A stretch of 64,000 nt of DNA from Maratus speciosus (GCA_963932465.1 OZ010790.1:350945087-351009086); one strand, 5' to 3'. Shown: positions 47,700-61,198, counted from the stretch's first letter. The notes: a model not told the origin generated them from the sequence alone. Numbers and translations are program-made.

Positions 47700-49200
47700 T
47701 AGCACTTCTCACTGTCATATATTGTCAATGATACAAATGCAGCACAATATGGAAAATTTTCCCGCGAGCAACTGACGAGCCACCGACGGGAATTTTTCAT
47801 TAATGTAAAAAAAAAGAAAAAAAAATAGAAATAAAACAATCACTGAATATGAATAATATTAAAAACACATATGAAAGAATTATTTTAAATAAACTTTTTT
47901 TAAGAAAATTATATTATTACATAAACATAATTTATTTTATTTCATATATTCTTAATTTGCAAATTCGTATACTTGGTTATTAATTGGCTTCTTTCCAAAA
48001 ATTGAATATTTGTTGGCCTGAGAATTTCTGTTCAGTAAAAGATAATAATTTTCTCTGAAAACTAGCAAAACCACCCAGCATTCAAGTAAAATAAATTAAA
48101 ATGGAATAATACGAAAAACACATTAACGAAGATTTGTGTATTCCTGTACATAAATCGATAAAACACAACCAGAACTAGTCGGGATGTGTCATTCACAAAA
48201 CTTTCTCCTACCAAATACAATTCTTTTAAATTCGCTATCTATATATGGATATAATTGTTATTTGAAGGATACATTATCAGGTCTATTGTGCTTTTAACAT
48301 TTTTCAAAATTATCGTTTTGTAACATACGTGGTTGGCCAAAAGTTTTTGATACTTTTTAATATTTAATAAAATGTCAAATCATTTGCGAAACTAAATGGT
48401 TATAATAAACGTAAATGATAATTTTATAATATTTAATATTTCCTTAAATTACATGCAAATGTTTTCAAGTTGTAAATACTCAGATTTAAATGCTAACAAA
48501 CGCACTATATTATGGAATATCTACGTAAATGTGAGTTAAGAGGAGTTTAGAATTTCACGGTGTGTCTTGGGCTCAAATTGTATAAGTCGGGATCAGAATG
48601 TTTACGCTTTAAATGTGTTTCTAGCAACAAAGGGCACACACATTGGAATAAAGAACAGATTTTACAAAATAAATTGTATGTAGCAGCATATTTTGCGTTT
48701 TGCATGTTATTTGTAATGCAGCTTTGAAAGTATAGCGCCGTTAATTGAGAAATTCGGAGATAAATATTTTAGAATGCTTAAGGGTACTTGGTACCCTTCA
48801 TTCAGGGGAAAATGACGAAAATATTGATTTCCTAATTTTTTTGATTAAATTATACTTTATTACCCTAGTATATTGTGATGAAGTTTTGTAAAGATCCGAG
48901 TATCATGAATACAGTTAAAAGCGAATTTATTACATCGCGCCCCCTTTAAATGCCACACCCACTTCACCTAAAAGTAATTTTTCCCAGTATGGGTTTTTAT
49001 GACGAATTAGCATGTTCAAAGTGATAAAACTTGTATGTATATTTTTCAATTGACTTAAAATTTTTGTTTTGTTGTTCTTTATAGACTATCGGATTTACAA
49101 TAAAATAAAAATGGGTTTTTTTACACATAAAAATGTAAAATAAATTCAGTTTTTACTGCAATTTTACGTATTTTTACATTTTATTTTTTTCATTCGCCAG
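47700..49200. other. AT-rich sequence, nothing firmly recognised
   Basis: GGTTGGCCAAAAGTTTTTGA at about 48331 resembles Tc1-type terminal sequence and could be a relic end. No partner end or transposase was established. Confidence 0.35.
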
Positions 49201-49239
49201 CAGAACTTTAGTAAATCGAATTTTCCTCTGTTACTTCAG

Positions 49240-49440
49240 GTGGCCTCGATATTATTCGGACTTCTAAATTATTCCACCATTCGATTAATATCGACTCTGG
49301 TACTTTGCAAATTCCCTTGTACCAACCGAGAATTAGCCCCGGTTACAATAAATTCAATTACGGCAACGACATCCACAGCAGTTTTCATTATTTGTTTCAA
49401 GAATACAGAGAAACTTGAGAATAATGACTTGTTCAAATAA
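49240..49440 (+). CDS. Possible terminal exon of a host membrane-protein gene
   Basis: A pyrimidine-rich tract and TTACTTCAG (49231-49239) look like a 3' splice site. The frame that follows is open for 66 codons to TAA at 49438-49440. It has less AT-biased codon use than its surroundings and two hydrophobic segments (about residues 1-24, with LFGLLNYSTIRLISTLVL, and 32-53, with TSTAVFIICF) separated by a short polar stretch, ending in a polar tail. An AATAAA overlaps the stop codon, which could be a poly(A) signal. I do not recognise the family and found no upstream exon. It starts without an ATG, as an internal or last exon would. It could equally be a chance open frame. Confidence 0.28.
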   Translation: MASILFGLLNYSTIRLISTLVLCKFPCTNRELAPVTINSITATTSTAVFIICFKNTEKLENNDLFK

Positions 49441-51070
49441 ATGTTGAACCTGAATGTGGTTTGTTTCCTTTGGCGACTGAATCTCTTGGGACAGATAATA
49501 GACTGATGTACTAAACAATCGCTTCTCAGTAATTCGATGATAATATAAAATACGTAACTCTCAGGAATTGATTACCCAATTCTTTTGGTAGGTTTGTACT
49601 TACAACGCACTTTTATTGTTGTCTTTAATATTTATTGTAATTATATCCCATTGTCTTTCAAATCTTATCCATTTTTTTGCTTTTAATTCTATTTGAATAG
49701 TTTGTAAATATGTTTTGAATTAAACTGACTTAAGAATTTGCACCTTTTGTGGTTATGTCTCTGAATTTTTTCTGAACAATCATAAGTATCAGTGAGTTTT
49801 TTCAGAGGCAATTCCAAATAACCACTATGTATGTATTTATGTATTTTTAATGCTATAATTATTTGTAATTTTGCACAACATTAATTAAAAAAGCACTGCT
49901 AATTTGTGTGTACTAATATAGTTATATTCCCTTTTTCAATGCATATTTTTCAATAAGAATTGAAATAATACTTAAGATAATCAGAAATTGCCAGTTTTTT
50001 ACGTGGAAATTCAAGTGGAATTTAAAAAAATGTCGCCTAAATACACCGTTTTCATGACACAACGTGATAAGTTTACGAAAACTAATTTTCTGGCGCAACA
50101 AACATTAGTTATGAAATTACCTCTTCATCTCACAAGGAAGGTCTCCATACGGGCATACGGGCATACATGTTATTCTCATTAGCACAGATATGTTTAGAAA
50201 AAACCTTTCGGCGGAAACTCGATAGAGTGTCCAAAAACGAATAACAAAAACTCCCTTGTTTGGCTATTTATCACATGTTGGCGATGAAATAAAATTTCAA
50301 AAAATACTTTTTTATGTCAAATACTCGTTAGGGTAAAAATGTTTCACGCTGAATTTGTTTAAACAAATTTAATTTAAATAACTTTTTTTTTTTAAGTTTT
50401 AGTTTATTTTCTCTATAGTTTTGTCATATACATATTTATAATGAAAGTTAACTATGGATTGTTATAAATTAAAACAAAATTTAAATTAATTAAAATTGTT
50501 TCAATCTCAAAATTACGTCCATTTGAGCAATGTCGATTCAGTTTTGTTGCTATGGAAACAAAAACTTCTCCGATATTAAAATATATAACTGCAGCATTCT
50601 TCATCTGACCTTTCTTTTTGAAATACTCTTAAATGTAAGAAAATATATTATTGAATAGTAAAATATTTTTTGTATATGAAATTATTTTGACAGTGATAAA
50701 ATTAAATAACTGCAGCAAAAGGCAAACTAAATATGTAATACAAAAAATATATGGATTAAACTCTCTCGTTGTTTAAGTTTAAATTCATTATATACTATTT
50801 ACACGCATACTAAAAATCAATTAATAAGCGATTTTCACATGCATTAAAGTCGTTTGCTTTTGGCGAGGAAAAATGCTGTTCGCCAAATCGCGTGACGCTT
50901 TCGCCTTTTGGAGCCAAACGCTGAAAAGTATTTTATTTTTGTACACACTTTCTACTGTAATTCCACCGCTAAATTTGACTGATATTTTATTTCATACATA
51001 AGTAGTTTTTTTAGTCTTTTTTTTGTCCAAAATAATCTGAGTATGCTCAGTAAGTCACTTTCCTTGTTAG
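49441..51070. other. AT-rich sequence, nothing recognised
   Basis: Only scattered TTGGCGA/TCGCC words (50277, 50871-50915) stand out. No gene or element boundary. Confidence 0.35.
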
Positions 51071-51082
51071 TAATTATTCTTT

Positions 51083-51705
51083 ACTAGCCGCCCTTAGCGA
51101 CCAGTTTGGTCTCCTTTAAATCTATGATAAGCATTGTATCATGTTACTTTTATTCATACTTTAATTTACCTACTCAATCCTTCGCCAAATCGGAAGATTC
51201 TGATACAGAAATCATGAACACGGTATTTTTATGTTAGCCGAGTGCAGGTGATATTTCGCCAAACATTGTACCCGTCGTATTTTTTCTTATTTCATTAATT
51301 TCATTACTTTCACTCATTTTATTTAAAATACATAACTTTAATTTAAAACTGAAATGATTAAAATTTATGACTCTCTATTTTCTCTTACTTCTTAAAAATA
51401 CAAAAAAAAAAAGAAAAGAAAAGAAAAAAATGTAATAAATAATACTATAAACTATGACATTTAATTTCAAAATCAAAGCTTTGTTTTAATTTACTTCGCG
51501 AAAAATTGTTTATGATAGTAGCATGCGATGGACTATTATAATACTAATGATATGATGGCGATGGAACAATATTTGGCGATTTATCCCCTGCGCCCGGCTA
51601 ACATTAAATTACCAAATTGGCTGTTTGGCATATAAAAAGTGAAGCGGTCAACCCAGAACTATTGATTACAGTCACATGACTTAGGCTATTATTATAGAGA
51701 TTTTT
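51083..51705 (+). repeat. Composite dispersed repeat R1, copy with empty MITE site
   Basis: It has the same order of words as 43462-44260: GCGACCAGTTTGGTCTCCTT, CTTCGCCAAATCGGAAG, TATTTTTATGTTAGCC, ATTTTATTTAAAATACATAA, TTGTTTTAATTTAC, then TCACATGACTTAGGCTATTA. It lacks both hAT-like MITEs and so serves as the empty-site reference. Confidence 0.75.
51226..51608. mobile_element. MITE with TIR TTTTATGTTAGCC, second complete copy
   Basis: TTTTTATGTTAGCCGAGTGC and, inverted, CTGCGCCCGGCTAACATTAA end the element. The subterminal words GATATTTCGCCAAA and TTTGGCGATTTAT are inverted too. It lies within the R1 repeat, so R1 may be an older element that captured it, or the two may be one unit. Confidence 0.6.
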
Positions 51706-53312
51706 TTCATTTCCTAACATTGTTGCATCGAACACTAAGTGTCTGACGTTTACCATTTTCCAAACAGAAAAGCTCTTGCTTTAATTTTTCGATTCAAACA
51801 TTTATTTATGTCCAATATGGGATTTCATTTAAATGAATGTTTGAATTCGAATTTATCTCAAAGTCTTCAATTGCAGTTTCTTTGCAGTTTTAAAAGGTTA
51901 TTTATTAAATTAAGTTACACGTGAGTCTTAAGGCTTTAGAATCACTTTATTCGATGAAGAATAAAATAAATTATGGGAAAAGGTTGAAATTGTTGAAATT
52001 CCTTTTTATATTGAAATAAATTAAAAAGCATTTAACGTAATTACACAAAAATGGATGAATGGCATAGTGAATAAAACTAATCGATTTTGTCGAACTCAGA
52101 TTTGATAGAAATCCCTTGATGGTTAGAAATAAAAAAAAGAGATACTTACCGTAATTTCATTGCCATTTGATGAAATGGATGGTCAAACAGAAAACAAAAT
52201 TTAAGTTATTTCTAATTGAATCTTTTGAAAATTTTGTTTGTAATCTTTAAGTAAAATGAAATACAATTTTCTCGTTCATTTCGTTAGATAATTAGGCGAT
52301 TTTCACAAGACATTTTACAAATAAAATAATAAATTTGATTTGATTTTATATTAAAATTTTTGTTAAAATAGCATTTTTTAATAGATTTTAGCATGGATGA
52401 TAATTATTTATAGCTTCTATGTAATGAATAATTTACATAAAATATTTTTTCTGTATGTGTCAATAAAAAGTAGTAATTTGTTAATTTACTTAGTTTATAA
52501 TTAGTAAAAACAAATAATTGAAATTGTATATAATAAGTGTGTAAATGAATTGGCTTTTCATATATAGTATTTCTTGTCATATGAAGATTGAAATTACGTT
52601 TTAAAAGAACAATACTATGTTTTTTTTTTAATACGAATAAAATTTGAATACATAGAAAAGTAAGGAGGTTGTTGTTTAAATATTATGTATTATACTTATT
52701 GTTTTGAAATTATTTTACATTTTTCAGAATTCTAATAATCTTCTTTCATAATTTTTATAATATCTCTATTCTAAAAAATGTATCTAACTCTACCGCCGCA
52801 AATAAATATTTGTGACCGGAATATTTCATGGCCAGTATTAGGAAGTATATTGCATATAAATATATAAAATTTGGTACTTTTATAGAAAATATTTCTATAA
52901 GCTATCTAAAATAGACAGTTTTCAAATCGATGAATCATAGAGGTTAATTCAAACAGAGAAAATAATTAATGTAAAAACTATACATGTTCCTGAAAATGTC
53001 TAATACTCGATAAAAACATAAAATAAAAGCGTAAATTTTATAAACGCAGTGCTTTTCAAGAAAACATATTTTGGTAACCTCGAAATCAAAGGAAGTATAA
53101 TGTATTGAGTCGTTATAAAAATCTGAGCGGTAGTGACATTTTGTACTTGGCAATTTTATACAAGCTAACTTTCAAATGTGTAAGTGATCTTATTTATCAA
53201 ACTCAAAAACAACTGTGATTTCTCACGGTAGCGATAGATGAGGTTATGGTAATCGAAAAGTACCCCACTCGTACTGAAAACCCGATTGTAGAAGATGTAA
53301 CCGTTCATGATA
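51706..53312. other. AT-rich sequence, nothing recognised
   Basis: No gene, repeat boundary or RNA supported. Confidence 0.4.
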
Positions 53313-53591
53313 CACTGTAAAAAAAAATCCGAGCAGTATTCCTGTAGGAATGGGAAAAATAGTTGCCCTTATCGTACCGGAAAATTTTCCGACCCAGCTC
53401 GGAATAAAATCCGTAAAAAAAAGGTAACATTCATTAAAACGGTACTTTACGGATTTTATTCCAATTTTACGGATTTTATTCCGATTTTACTGATTTTATT
53501 CCGAGCTGGGTCGGAAATTTTTCCGGTACGATAAGGGCAACTATTTTCCCGATTCCTACAGGAAATCTGGTCCTATTTCTTTTTTACAGTG
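53313..53591. mobile_element. CACTGTAAAAA MITE, copy 1 (279 bp), TA flanks
   Basis: CACTGTAAAAAAAAATCC and its inverse TTTTTTACAGTG end the element. The inner arms AATAGTTGCCCTTATCGTAC and GTACGATAAGGGCAACTATT are inverted copies, as are CCGACCCAGCTCGGAATAAA and TTTATTCCGAGCTGGGTCGG. Both flanks are TA. The centre has tandem TTTTACGGATTTTATTCC words. Non-coding. Confidence 0.88.
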
Positions 53592-53593
53592 TA

Positions 53594-56500
53594 ATATCAT
53601 TCAATCTTCCGTTACCAGGTAATATTTTTTTAAACACAGCACATCAGCATGTTGTTATAAGCTGTAGAATCTGAATAGGGTTGGCGAAAGTAGCTCGCAG
53701 GGGCAGAGTTCCCTAGTATAGGCAAGAGTTACATAAAATATATAAATTTATATGCGAATATTAATGATATAAAAAATGCCTGATGTAAAAATTTCTTACT
53801 TTAAATACTTAGAATAAAACTTAAATCATAAAGCAGAAGTAATAAATCATAAATCCTTAATCTAAAAATGAATTAAGCTGAATTAGTTTTCCTAAGAACT
53901 GTCCTTCCGTCTGAGTAGAACTGAATTTATTATTTCCTGATCAATAACAAATTTGTAAATGATTAACTTTGTTTTCACATTTTAATTTTTATGATTTTTG
54001 CTATTGTTTTTATGTTTTATACACATTCAACTTTAAAATTAGAAGATATGTTATGAATGTTAAATTTCACTTTCTAATAAAGTTTAGTTCTAAAATACAA
54101 TAATTTACGTGATCCCATGCCAGAAAGTATTTTTTTTAAATTACGATTAGAAGAAAATCAATAATTAAAAACAGATGCGTACATTAAACTATAATCTTAA
54201 AAGAATCTGAATAGATTCGATTGCAACCAGTTTCATAAATTATACAACAACAATGTGCGAAACTTGTGTTTAAAAACGTAGATTAAGCGTAAGCGTAGAT
54301 GTTTCTTTGTAAGAAGAGTGAATATTCTTTAAAGTTGAATGTACTGCAAACTGTAACTAACATTAATATACACGAAACAAATTTCAAATTTATTTTGCAT
54401 TCAAGGTGAAGTAAATGTTTTTTATATTGATAAAAAACAATAAATACAATATTAAACATAATTTTACAAATTTGATTCTTTTCCTCTCATCTGTAACTGG
54501 TTAATCCGTTTATAAATCTTCAAAGAATGCATGAAAAACAAAAATGATAAAAACTAAGTTAAACATTATTTTATGATTTAGTATGGAAAATCTGCATATA
54601 TTATAAGTATTAAAAGTTTTGCTGCTGTTACATGCATGTTTTAACAAAATGAATAATTATAATTTCATTTTAGTAGAGTTTAAATCTACATTATTTCTCT
54701 GTTTATGTATTATATGCTTTTTCAGGAATATTTTGAAATGAGAATGATTGTGAAAAATGAGAATGATTGTGAATTCAACTTCCATCTTTACCTATCAGCC
54801 TTTAACACAAAACCGTTTACATTAAGGGGGAAAAAATCATTGTTTGTTTCTTATCAAAAGGTACAGTACTCAATATATAATTGTAGTTCTAACAAAATTA
54901 GAAAAAAAATATATCTGTATCTGCGTAAAAATCTCTTAGGTGATCACGTGTTTTGTATACAAGAAGACCCATAGAGATTGAAGCATGTATTAAATTTTCA
55001 GAAATGGGAGATACATAACCCATGTAAACTATGTAATATTAAAATAAAATAATGAATAATATTATTTTAGTGAGATTGTCAAGCCATTATTTAAAAAAAA
55101 TCACTTATATAGGGTATTTTACTGATGAAATAGGGTTTTAAATTGTACAAACAAATAGCATTAATCAAATTTTTTTCTCGATTGTAATTAAGCTGATTTT
55201 TAAAATATCGATATGAAGTGTTCTGTGATAATTTTGCTGAAGCAAAAAGAAAAATTATTCAACAGATAAATTGTGAGCAAGAGGTGGCTTAAAAATATTT
55301 TAAAACGGAAAGTCATTTTGAAATTCGTAACAGAACTGTATTGTTAACATAATCATAATTTCATTCTTATTATTAACTTTTTTGCAATATACACTGCCTG
55401 TTTATCTCCAGCAGATTAAAAATTAAAGAGCGGTTTAACCTTTTTTAGAGACCTTGTGTTGTATATTATATAATTTTCGTTTTTAAAAGTTTTTAATTCA
55501 TGTGATTTACAAAACCACACATTTACAATATATCATGATATATTGTTCCTCATAAATGCTTTGATTGCAATGAAAGTAAATGTGCTTTCCAAGTGTTTTT
55601 CATTTTTTAAAAGGCAAATGAAAAAATTTCCCCTTCTGAATCAAACAAATATCGCTGACGTCTCAACCTACAGGTACAGGTATATTTCAAAATTAAGTAC
55701 TAATTTCACCCACAAAAACTACGTCAAGATTAAAGCTAATCCTTTTTTGGTAATTTTTTCTTTTTTAAATCTTTTATTACGAAATTTTTACACTGGCTGC
55801 AAAAACGTTATACTTATAGCTGATAAAAATTTCAGAATTTGGACAACAAGAACTTCTTTTTATATTATTACGAAACAACAAAACATAAAAAAAAACAAGA
55901 AAATTTCTTCTTACGAGTGCTTTTACTACTAAAAATCTCTTCGCGATTTATTCCATTAAAAATAATAATTTCATACAAAATGGAGTGTTAACGGTTTTTG
56001 AACACGTGTCTCATTTCAATTTAATTGTCGCCAGATTGCTACTGGCTTGCTTATGTTGAAAATCACTGCTCGCCAATAACTCAACGCTCTAAAATGTGGT
56101 TATGAATTCATTCTATTGATGATCGTGCATCTGTGAGCATAAAAATGTAGTGTGTCCTTCTCCAGCACCGGCCGTTATGCTGGAATCCTCGATATGTACG
56201 AACCTGATAATAAAACTCCTTTTACTGGATGTTCTGGATTTTCATCTATAAACTGGCTATATGTCTTTTCTCATACTAATGGTGAATACAGAACTGATTC
56301 ATAAATCACCGATGCTACCTGTATAATTATCTTAACCTGTTCTTCAGATAGATGCAATTTAAGACCAACAAAAAATCCTCACAAGACTATTATTACGAGC
56401 CACACACAACGCAGTAATGAAAGTTACTAACTTGAGGTCCTTGCTCAACTCCTTGAAATAAAAAAAAATGAAAAAAAAAGCAATTTAACAAATTACGACG

Positions 56501-57115
56501 ACTATTTGGAAAATGATTTTTTCAAAGACTAAAATTTAAGACCTAAAAAATCGCACGATGTTGATGATACATTACGTACGCCATGAATTAAACATTAATA
56601 ATGTTATTACACGTAAAATTCCACGCGACAAAAATCGCCTGCGACTCTTACGTATTATCCTCCTGAAACTTATGTATTATCCAAGCATTTCATTGGCTGT
56701 TCGGGAAAAGGCTTTTGCATCGTCGGATTTCCAAGAAATCTGAAAAACAATTTTAAGTGAAATTTCATTCTTAAACTTCTAATCATCCGACAATATTAAT
56801 TTTTACACCGTCGGATAGAGAAAAAAATGCACTTTTAAATGCAATTTGTTTGAAAGCTGTATCTCAATTTGAATATGAGTTATTGATTTTTTTGGTAGTT
56901 TTATTACTTTTTTGTCATTGTGGCAACAGAAGGTATCCATCTCTGTTGAAAGTAAAGCGAAATACAGATTACTGTATAGACCAATCAGAAAACGAATAAA
57001 ATGCGGATTAAACCAATAAAAAACTTCAGATATGCTTTTGATTTCCTACCCTGACGAGAACAATAACCATTTTTCCAAATGGTTAAAAAAAAACCCACCA
57101 ACCGAATGTTGAATA
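53594..57115. other. AT-rich sequence, nothing recognised
   Basis: About 3.5 kb with no supported gene. Open frames at 54705-54974 and 55543-55932 have no domain and strongly AT-driven composition. GGTTGGCGAAAGTAGCTCG at 53683 is an inverted end of the 12.73-kb repeat. Confidence 0.4.
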
Positions 57116-57121
57116 ACATAT

Positions 57122-57698
57122 CATGTTATTTCATCGGAGCAACGCAGTGGCTCACACTGCATTATCTATGAAGATGTTTATAGCCAAATATATCATCCCA
57201 GTGTTGGACTGCACTGTAAAAAAAAAATACTGCCAGTTTTCCGGTAAGAATCGGAAAAATAGTTGCCCTTATCGTACCGGAATAATTTCCGACCTAGCTC
57301 GGAATAAAATCCTTAAAAATAAGGGAGTAGCCAGTAAAACGGTATTTTACGGACTTTATTCCGATTGTATGGATTTTATTCCGAGCTGGGTTGGAAATTA
57401 TTCCAGTACGATAAGGGCAACTATTTTTCCGATTCCTACCGGAAAACTGGCATTATTTTTTTTTTTTTTTTACAGTGTGTCCGCATTATTCACCTGACCT
57501 GGCACCATTTGAAATTTATCTGTTCCCCAAGGCCAAATCAGCATTAAAACGAACCAGATAGCTTACCGGTTACATTGTGAAAGTAAAATTGGCACACGTG
57601 ACGCTAAAGCTCACAGAAGAAGACTTCCAGCACTGTTTCAAAGAATGGAAAATTCGCATAGAACGTTGGAGGGATAAAAGAGGATTGTATATTGAATG
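57122..57698 (+). pseudogene. Mariner transposase C-terminal fossil split by a MITE
   Basis: MLFHRSNAVAHTALSMKMFI and AKYIIPVLD (57123-57209) is the block around the second catalytic residue, with S where the D is expected (HRSNAVAH). The MITE at 57212-57477 then interrupts. On the far side CPHYSPDLAPFEIYLFPKAK (from about 57480) carries the last catalytic block, where an E stands in place of D after APF. LTEEDFQHCFKEWKIRIERW and the ending LYIE reach the stop near 57696. The 5' part is missing. This is a Mos1-group mariner relic. Confidence 0.85.
57212..57477. mobile_element. CACTGTAAAAA MITE, copy 2 (266 bp), inside the mariner fossil
   Basis: Same structure as copy 1. It is flanked by TG on both sides (57210-57211 and 57478-57479). 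Removing the element and one TG rejoins the mariner reading frame (GTG TTG GAC TGT CCG), which proves the empty site. Confidence 0.9.
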
Positions 57699-59630
57699 AG
57701 GTAATAATTAAATAAAAATTTGTCAACATTTAAAATAAATTATTTTAAAGCATTAACTTTGTTATTTAATAGCCACATATCGTATAACGGTAATACAATA
57801 TTCCTTTTCACATTTTCTATTTCACGATATTATTTTTGTAAAATTTGAAAGCTTTTCTTTCTGTAATTAAAAACATGCAGACGAGGAATATAGTTTATGA
57901 AATAACAATTCATTTCATTAATACTGTTTTTATTGTGATATCTTTTTGAAAAATGCATTTAAAAAAGTACGCAGCGTTCCCTTACATAAGCTATTCTAAT
58001 TTAATTTCTGAGACTTATTTTTAATAACCGCTCTAGCATAAAAAACAGGTCTCAGCATTAAGAAAAACATTCACGCATTTTTGGAAAACGTTAGAAAAAA
58101 AATAGATTTTCTCTGCATATCTAAGTAAATAATTATTTTTTCTTTATCTTAAACTTTTATAAAAAATTTTTATTACTAAAATAATTAGATTTGGATAAAC
58201 CTCAAAAGCAAGTTTCTAAATTGAATTTCTCAAATCTTCCACTACGAAAAAAGCATTATAAAGCATTATGTGAATCTCCAAGTCGCTGTTTATATTACTT
58301 TCTTCTCTAAAAATAAAAAGAATATAAAGTTATTCTTATTTATCAATATGAGATAAAGAATATGAAATTTTATGTCACAAGCTTCCCAACAGAAAGGCAA
58401 ATTTTATTCTTTAATGAAATACTGCTTTATATTCTAAAAGAAATTGTATAGTTTTGTTTTTTATTTTGTGTATCACCGAATGAATAATTCAAGTTCAAGC
58501 AAACTTTTAAAGAATATATATTACGACTGACATTTTCAATTTTTTGTTGTTAAAGCTCTGTTTTAAAAATCGCAGGATTATGAAAACCATAACGATTTAA
58601 TATTGACTATAGTATGAACACATTTCAGTATTTGTAGTTTTACGACATAAGTTAATTATTTTTTACCTGAATGGTTTTTTATCAGTATTTTAAATACACG
58701 AACAAGGGAAGGAAGTTCCTTAACCTCATAAGAGACACGGGTAAGTGTCTCACTATTTCAGAATTATTTATGATATTTGTTTAAATAACCGTCAGCAGTA
58801 AACTAGAATACTTTTATTTTAACTGTTATTCGAACCACCTTTTTTTTAAATAAGAATTTAAATCAATTTTGATCGATGAATGAATTTAAGATGTAAATCA
58901 TGAAGTTTTTATCATTTGCTTTCCATGACGAAATTTACAATGCAGAAAAAAATTAACTACCTGTTCTTTAAATACGTGCCACGCACGTCGAGACGTTTTT
59001 GTGGGTTAATTTTATAACTACCAAGTCAGGTATCGCTAATTTTAATAGTATTTATAGATTCCTTTAATGAAAGATTGTTTGCGATTTAATAAGTTTAAAT
59101 AGGACATTACGTTTAAAAAATAGTCCTACAAATTGAAGTGGTTAATAAAATTCTGTTTCCTAGCAAAAAGTTCTTAAAAAATATTTTGACGGTTCCATTG
59201 TTTTATAGATAACATTTTTCTTGTCTTCTCAATAGAGAAATGTGTTATCGAATATTTTGATTCTTGAATCCTTTTTGTCATACATCACATGTAAAATGCT
59301 TTTCTCCGATAAATGTACAAGAGAGTTCAAAGTAATAAAAATGTAAAACACCTTGTGACACAGTGATATTTTTTCGCTCTCGATTGAAATAAATTCTAAA
59401 CTGAAATTCCAAATATTATTACAAAATGTATTAGGACAAGCCTTACAAAATTTTGTATAAATAGTTTAAAATATTTTTTCTTTCTGAAAATTTTCGAGTT
59501 AATTTTAATTAATGCTTATTTTATTATTTATTTTGTAAACATACAAAAGGATATATGCGAGAAGTTAGATAACAAATGACTGCGGCGATATGTTTTAAAA
59601 GATAAAATATGTACTTTATTCACGATATAT
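57699..59630. other. AT-rich sequence, nothing recognised
   Basis: One short stem-loop (GAGACAC and GTGTCTC, 58731-58750) stands out. No gene or element supported. Confidence 0.4.
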
Positions 59631-59631
59631 A

Positions 59632-60084
59632 CCGGGTGTCCTAAAAAGGACTGACTGATTTTAAAATTCAATAACTTGCAAACGGTGACAGATATTTAAA
59701 AATTTCTTGCAGGAGGTTTATGCATAAGGTCAAAAGTTTTATTACAGTGATTTTCGATTTTAGTTCGAATTACAAACAATAGATGGTGCTGTAAGCAATA
59801 GTCGCTAAATACAGGCTCGATTTTTGGTCCTTTCTCTTGTTTCATGCGGAAAAAGGAGATGGAAATGTATTATCCGGTCCACGAAGTACCAAAAATCGAG
59901 CATGAATTTAGCATCTATTGATCGCAGCGCTATCTATTGTTTGTAATTCAAACTAAAATTGAAAACCACTGTAAAAAAACTTTTGGCCTTATGCATAACC
60001 CTCCTGCAAGAATTTTTTTAATTTCTGTCACCGTTTACAAGTTATTGAATTTTAAAATCAGTCAGTCCTTTTTGGGACACCCGG
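59632..60084. mobile_element. MITE, TIR CCGGGTGTCC, copy 2 (453 bp)
   Basis: Nearly the same sequence and length as 23356-23807, same orientation, flanked by TA (59630-59631 and 60085-60086). High similarity over the full length indicates fairly recent activity of the family. Confidence 0.88.
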
Positions 60085-60086
60085 TA

Positions 60087-61198
60087 CATGTGAATTAATT
60101 TTGATATGCCATATTTTTCCCATTTGAAGTAATATCTGTAACTTAAAATACTTTGTCTTTCCTCAGCCTAACATACATTTCAACTGTTTCTACACTTAAT
60201 AACTTAGCTTTTCCCCATCAAAATTCATTCCTATTTAGAATATTCTATTTAAGTTGTAATGCTATTTTTAATTTTTAAGGGGACTCGTTTGGAGATCTTT
60301 CCGATGATCTGAAAATGGTGACGTATTGCCCCGTTTTTACTTTACGTCAAACAGGATTCCTGTAAACACTATGACGGGACGAATGATTTTTTTCCCCGCA
60401 ATGAGATTTTCAGACTCTTATGCTACCATGCTTTGATAGAAAAAAAGCTTATGAAACGGCTTAGAGACAATTTTCTTTCATGTTTCTCATTGTCATCTGA
60501 AACTGCGCGACATCACAGAATATTGGAAATTTATTTATGTATTTTTAGCAGTTTTTATACGATAGCACTGAATTGTTTAGTGTGTTTTTCGTCTGATCTG
60601 CTAATAATGTTGCTAAAAAAATATTTTGTGCTAGAAGTAGCTGGCAGTTTTATCTGTGGGGAAATACATTTTGAATTTTTTATTCATGACATCCCATAAA
60701 TCTGCACGAGTGCAATTTCTACTGCAAATTCGACAACGGAATCGATACTGACGACCGTCAGTGATGTTTGTTAACTTTTATCGCTTTCTGCGATCCGGAC
60801 TGCGATATCCCCAGTTCCCACCTTCCAGGCCACGGTTGAAATTACCAAGTCACTTACGTCATGCACAATTATTCATTTATCTGTCGTGCAGAAATCGATA
60901 CGACAATCGGGTAGTTGGATTAATCCTTTAGACTTAGGAAAAGAAGCTGAATTGTATTTCACTTCACGTGGATAAACTCTGCACCGAAATTCTGGCATAT
61001 AACCGAAATATCGCAATAATCATAAGAACATAAAACTATGTCGAAAACATTTGTAATGTAAACATTCATGTAAGCAATTCAAAGTGTATTTTGTGAACAC
61101 AAATTCACCATTTGGGTAAATGCCCTAGTTATTTAAAATTACAAGTAAATGCAAGAATTTATGTTGTAAAAAATAATAAATTTTGTTTTAATTGCCTT
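60087..61198. other. Less AT-rich sequence, nothing firmly recognised
   Basis: Base composition at 60280-60960 is more balanced than elsewhere, and a CRE-like TTACGTCA lies at about 60855. No gene, splice site pair or domain was found. Confidence 0.35.

Noticed and set aside
48331..48640. Tc1-type transposon
   Set aside because: Only a terminus-like GGCCAAAAGTTTTTGA word and a vague helix-turn-helix-like reading; no second end or catalytic block.
54705..54974. Exon starting after TATGCTTTTTCAG
   Set aside because: The acceptor-like sequence is followed by a short tandem duplication (AGAATGATTGTGAA) and AT-driven codons; no domain or conserved feature.
60300..61000. Promoter or CpG-rich regulatory region
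   Set aside because: A CRE-like word and balanced composition alone are not enough; no transcript start signals or gene follow before the retrotransposon.
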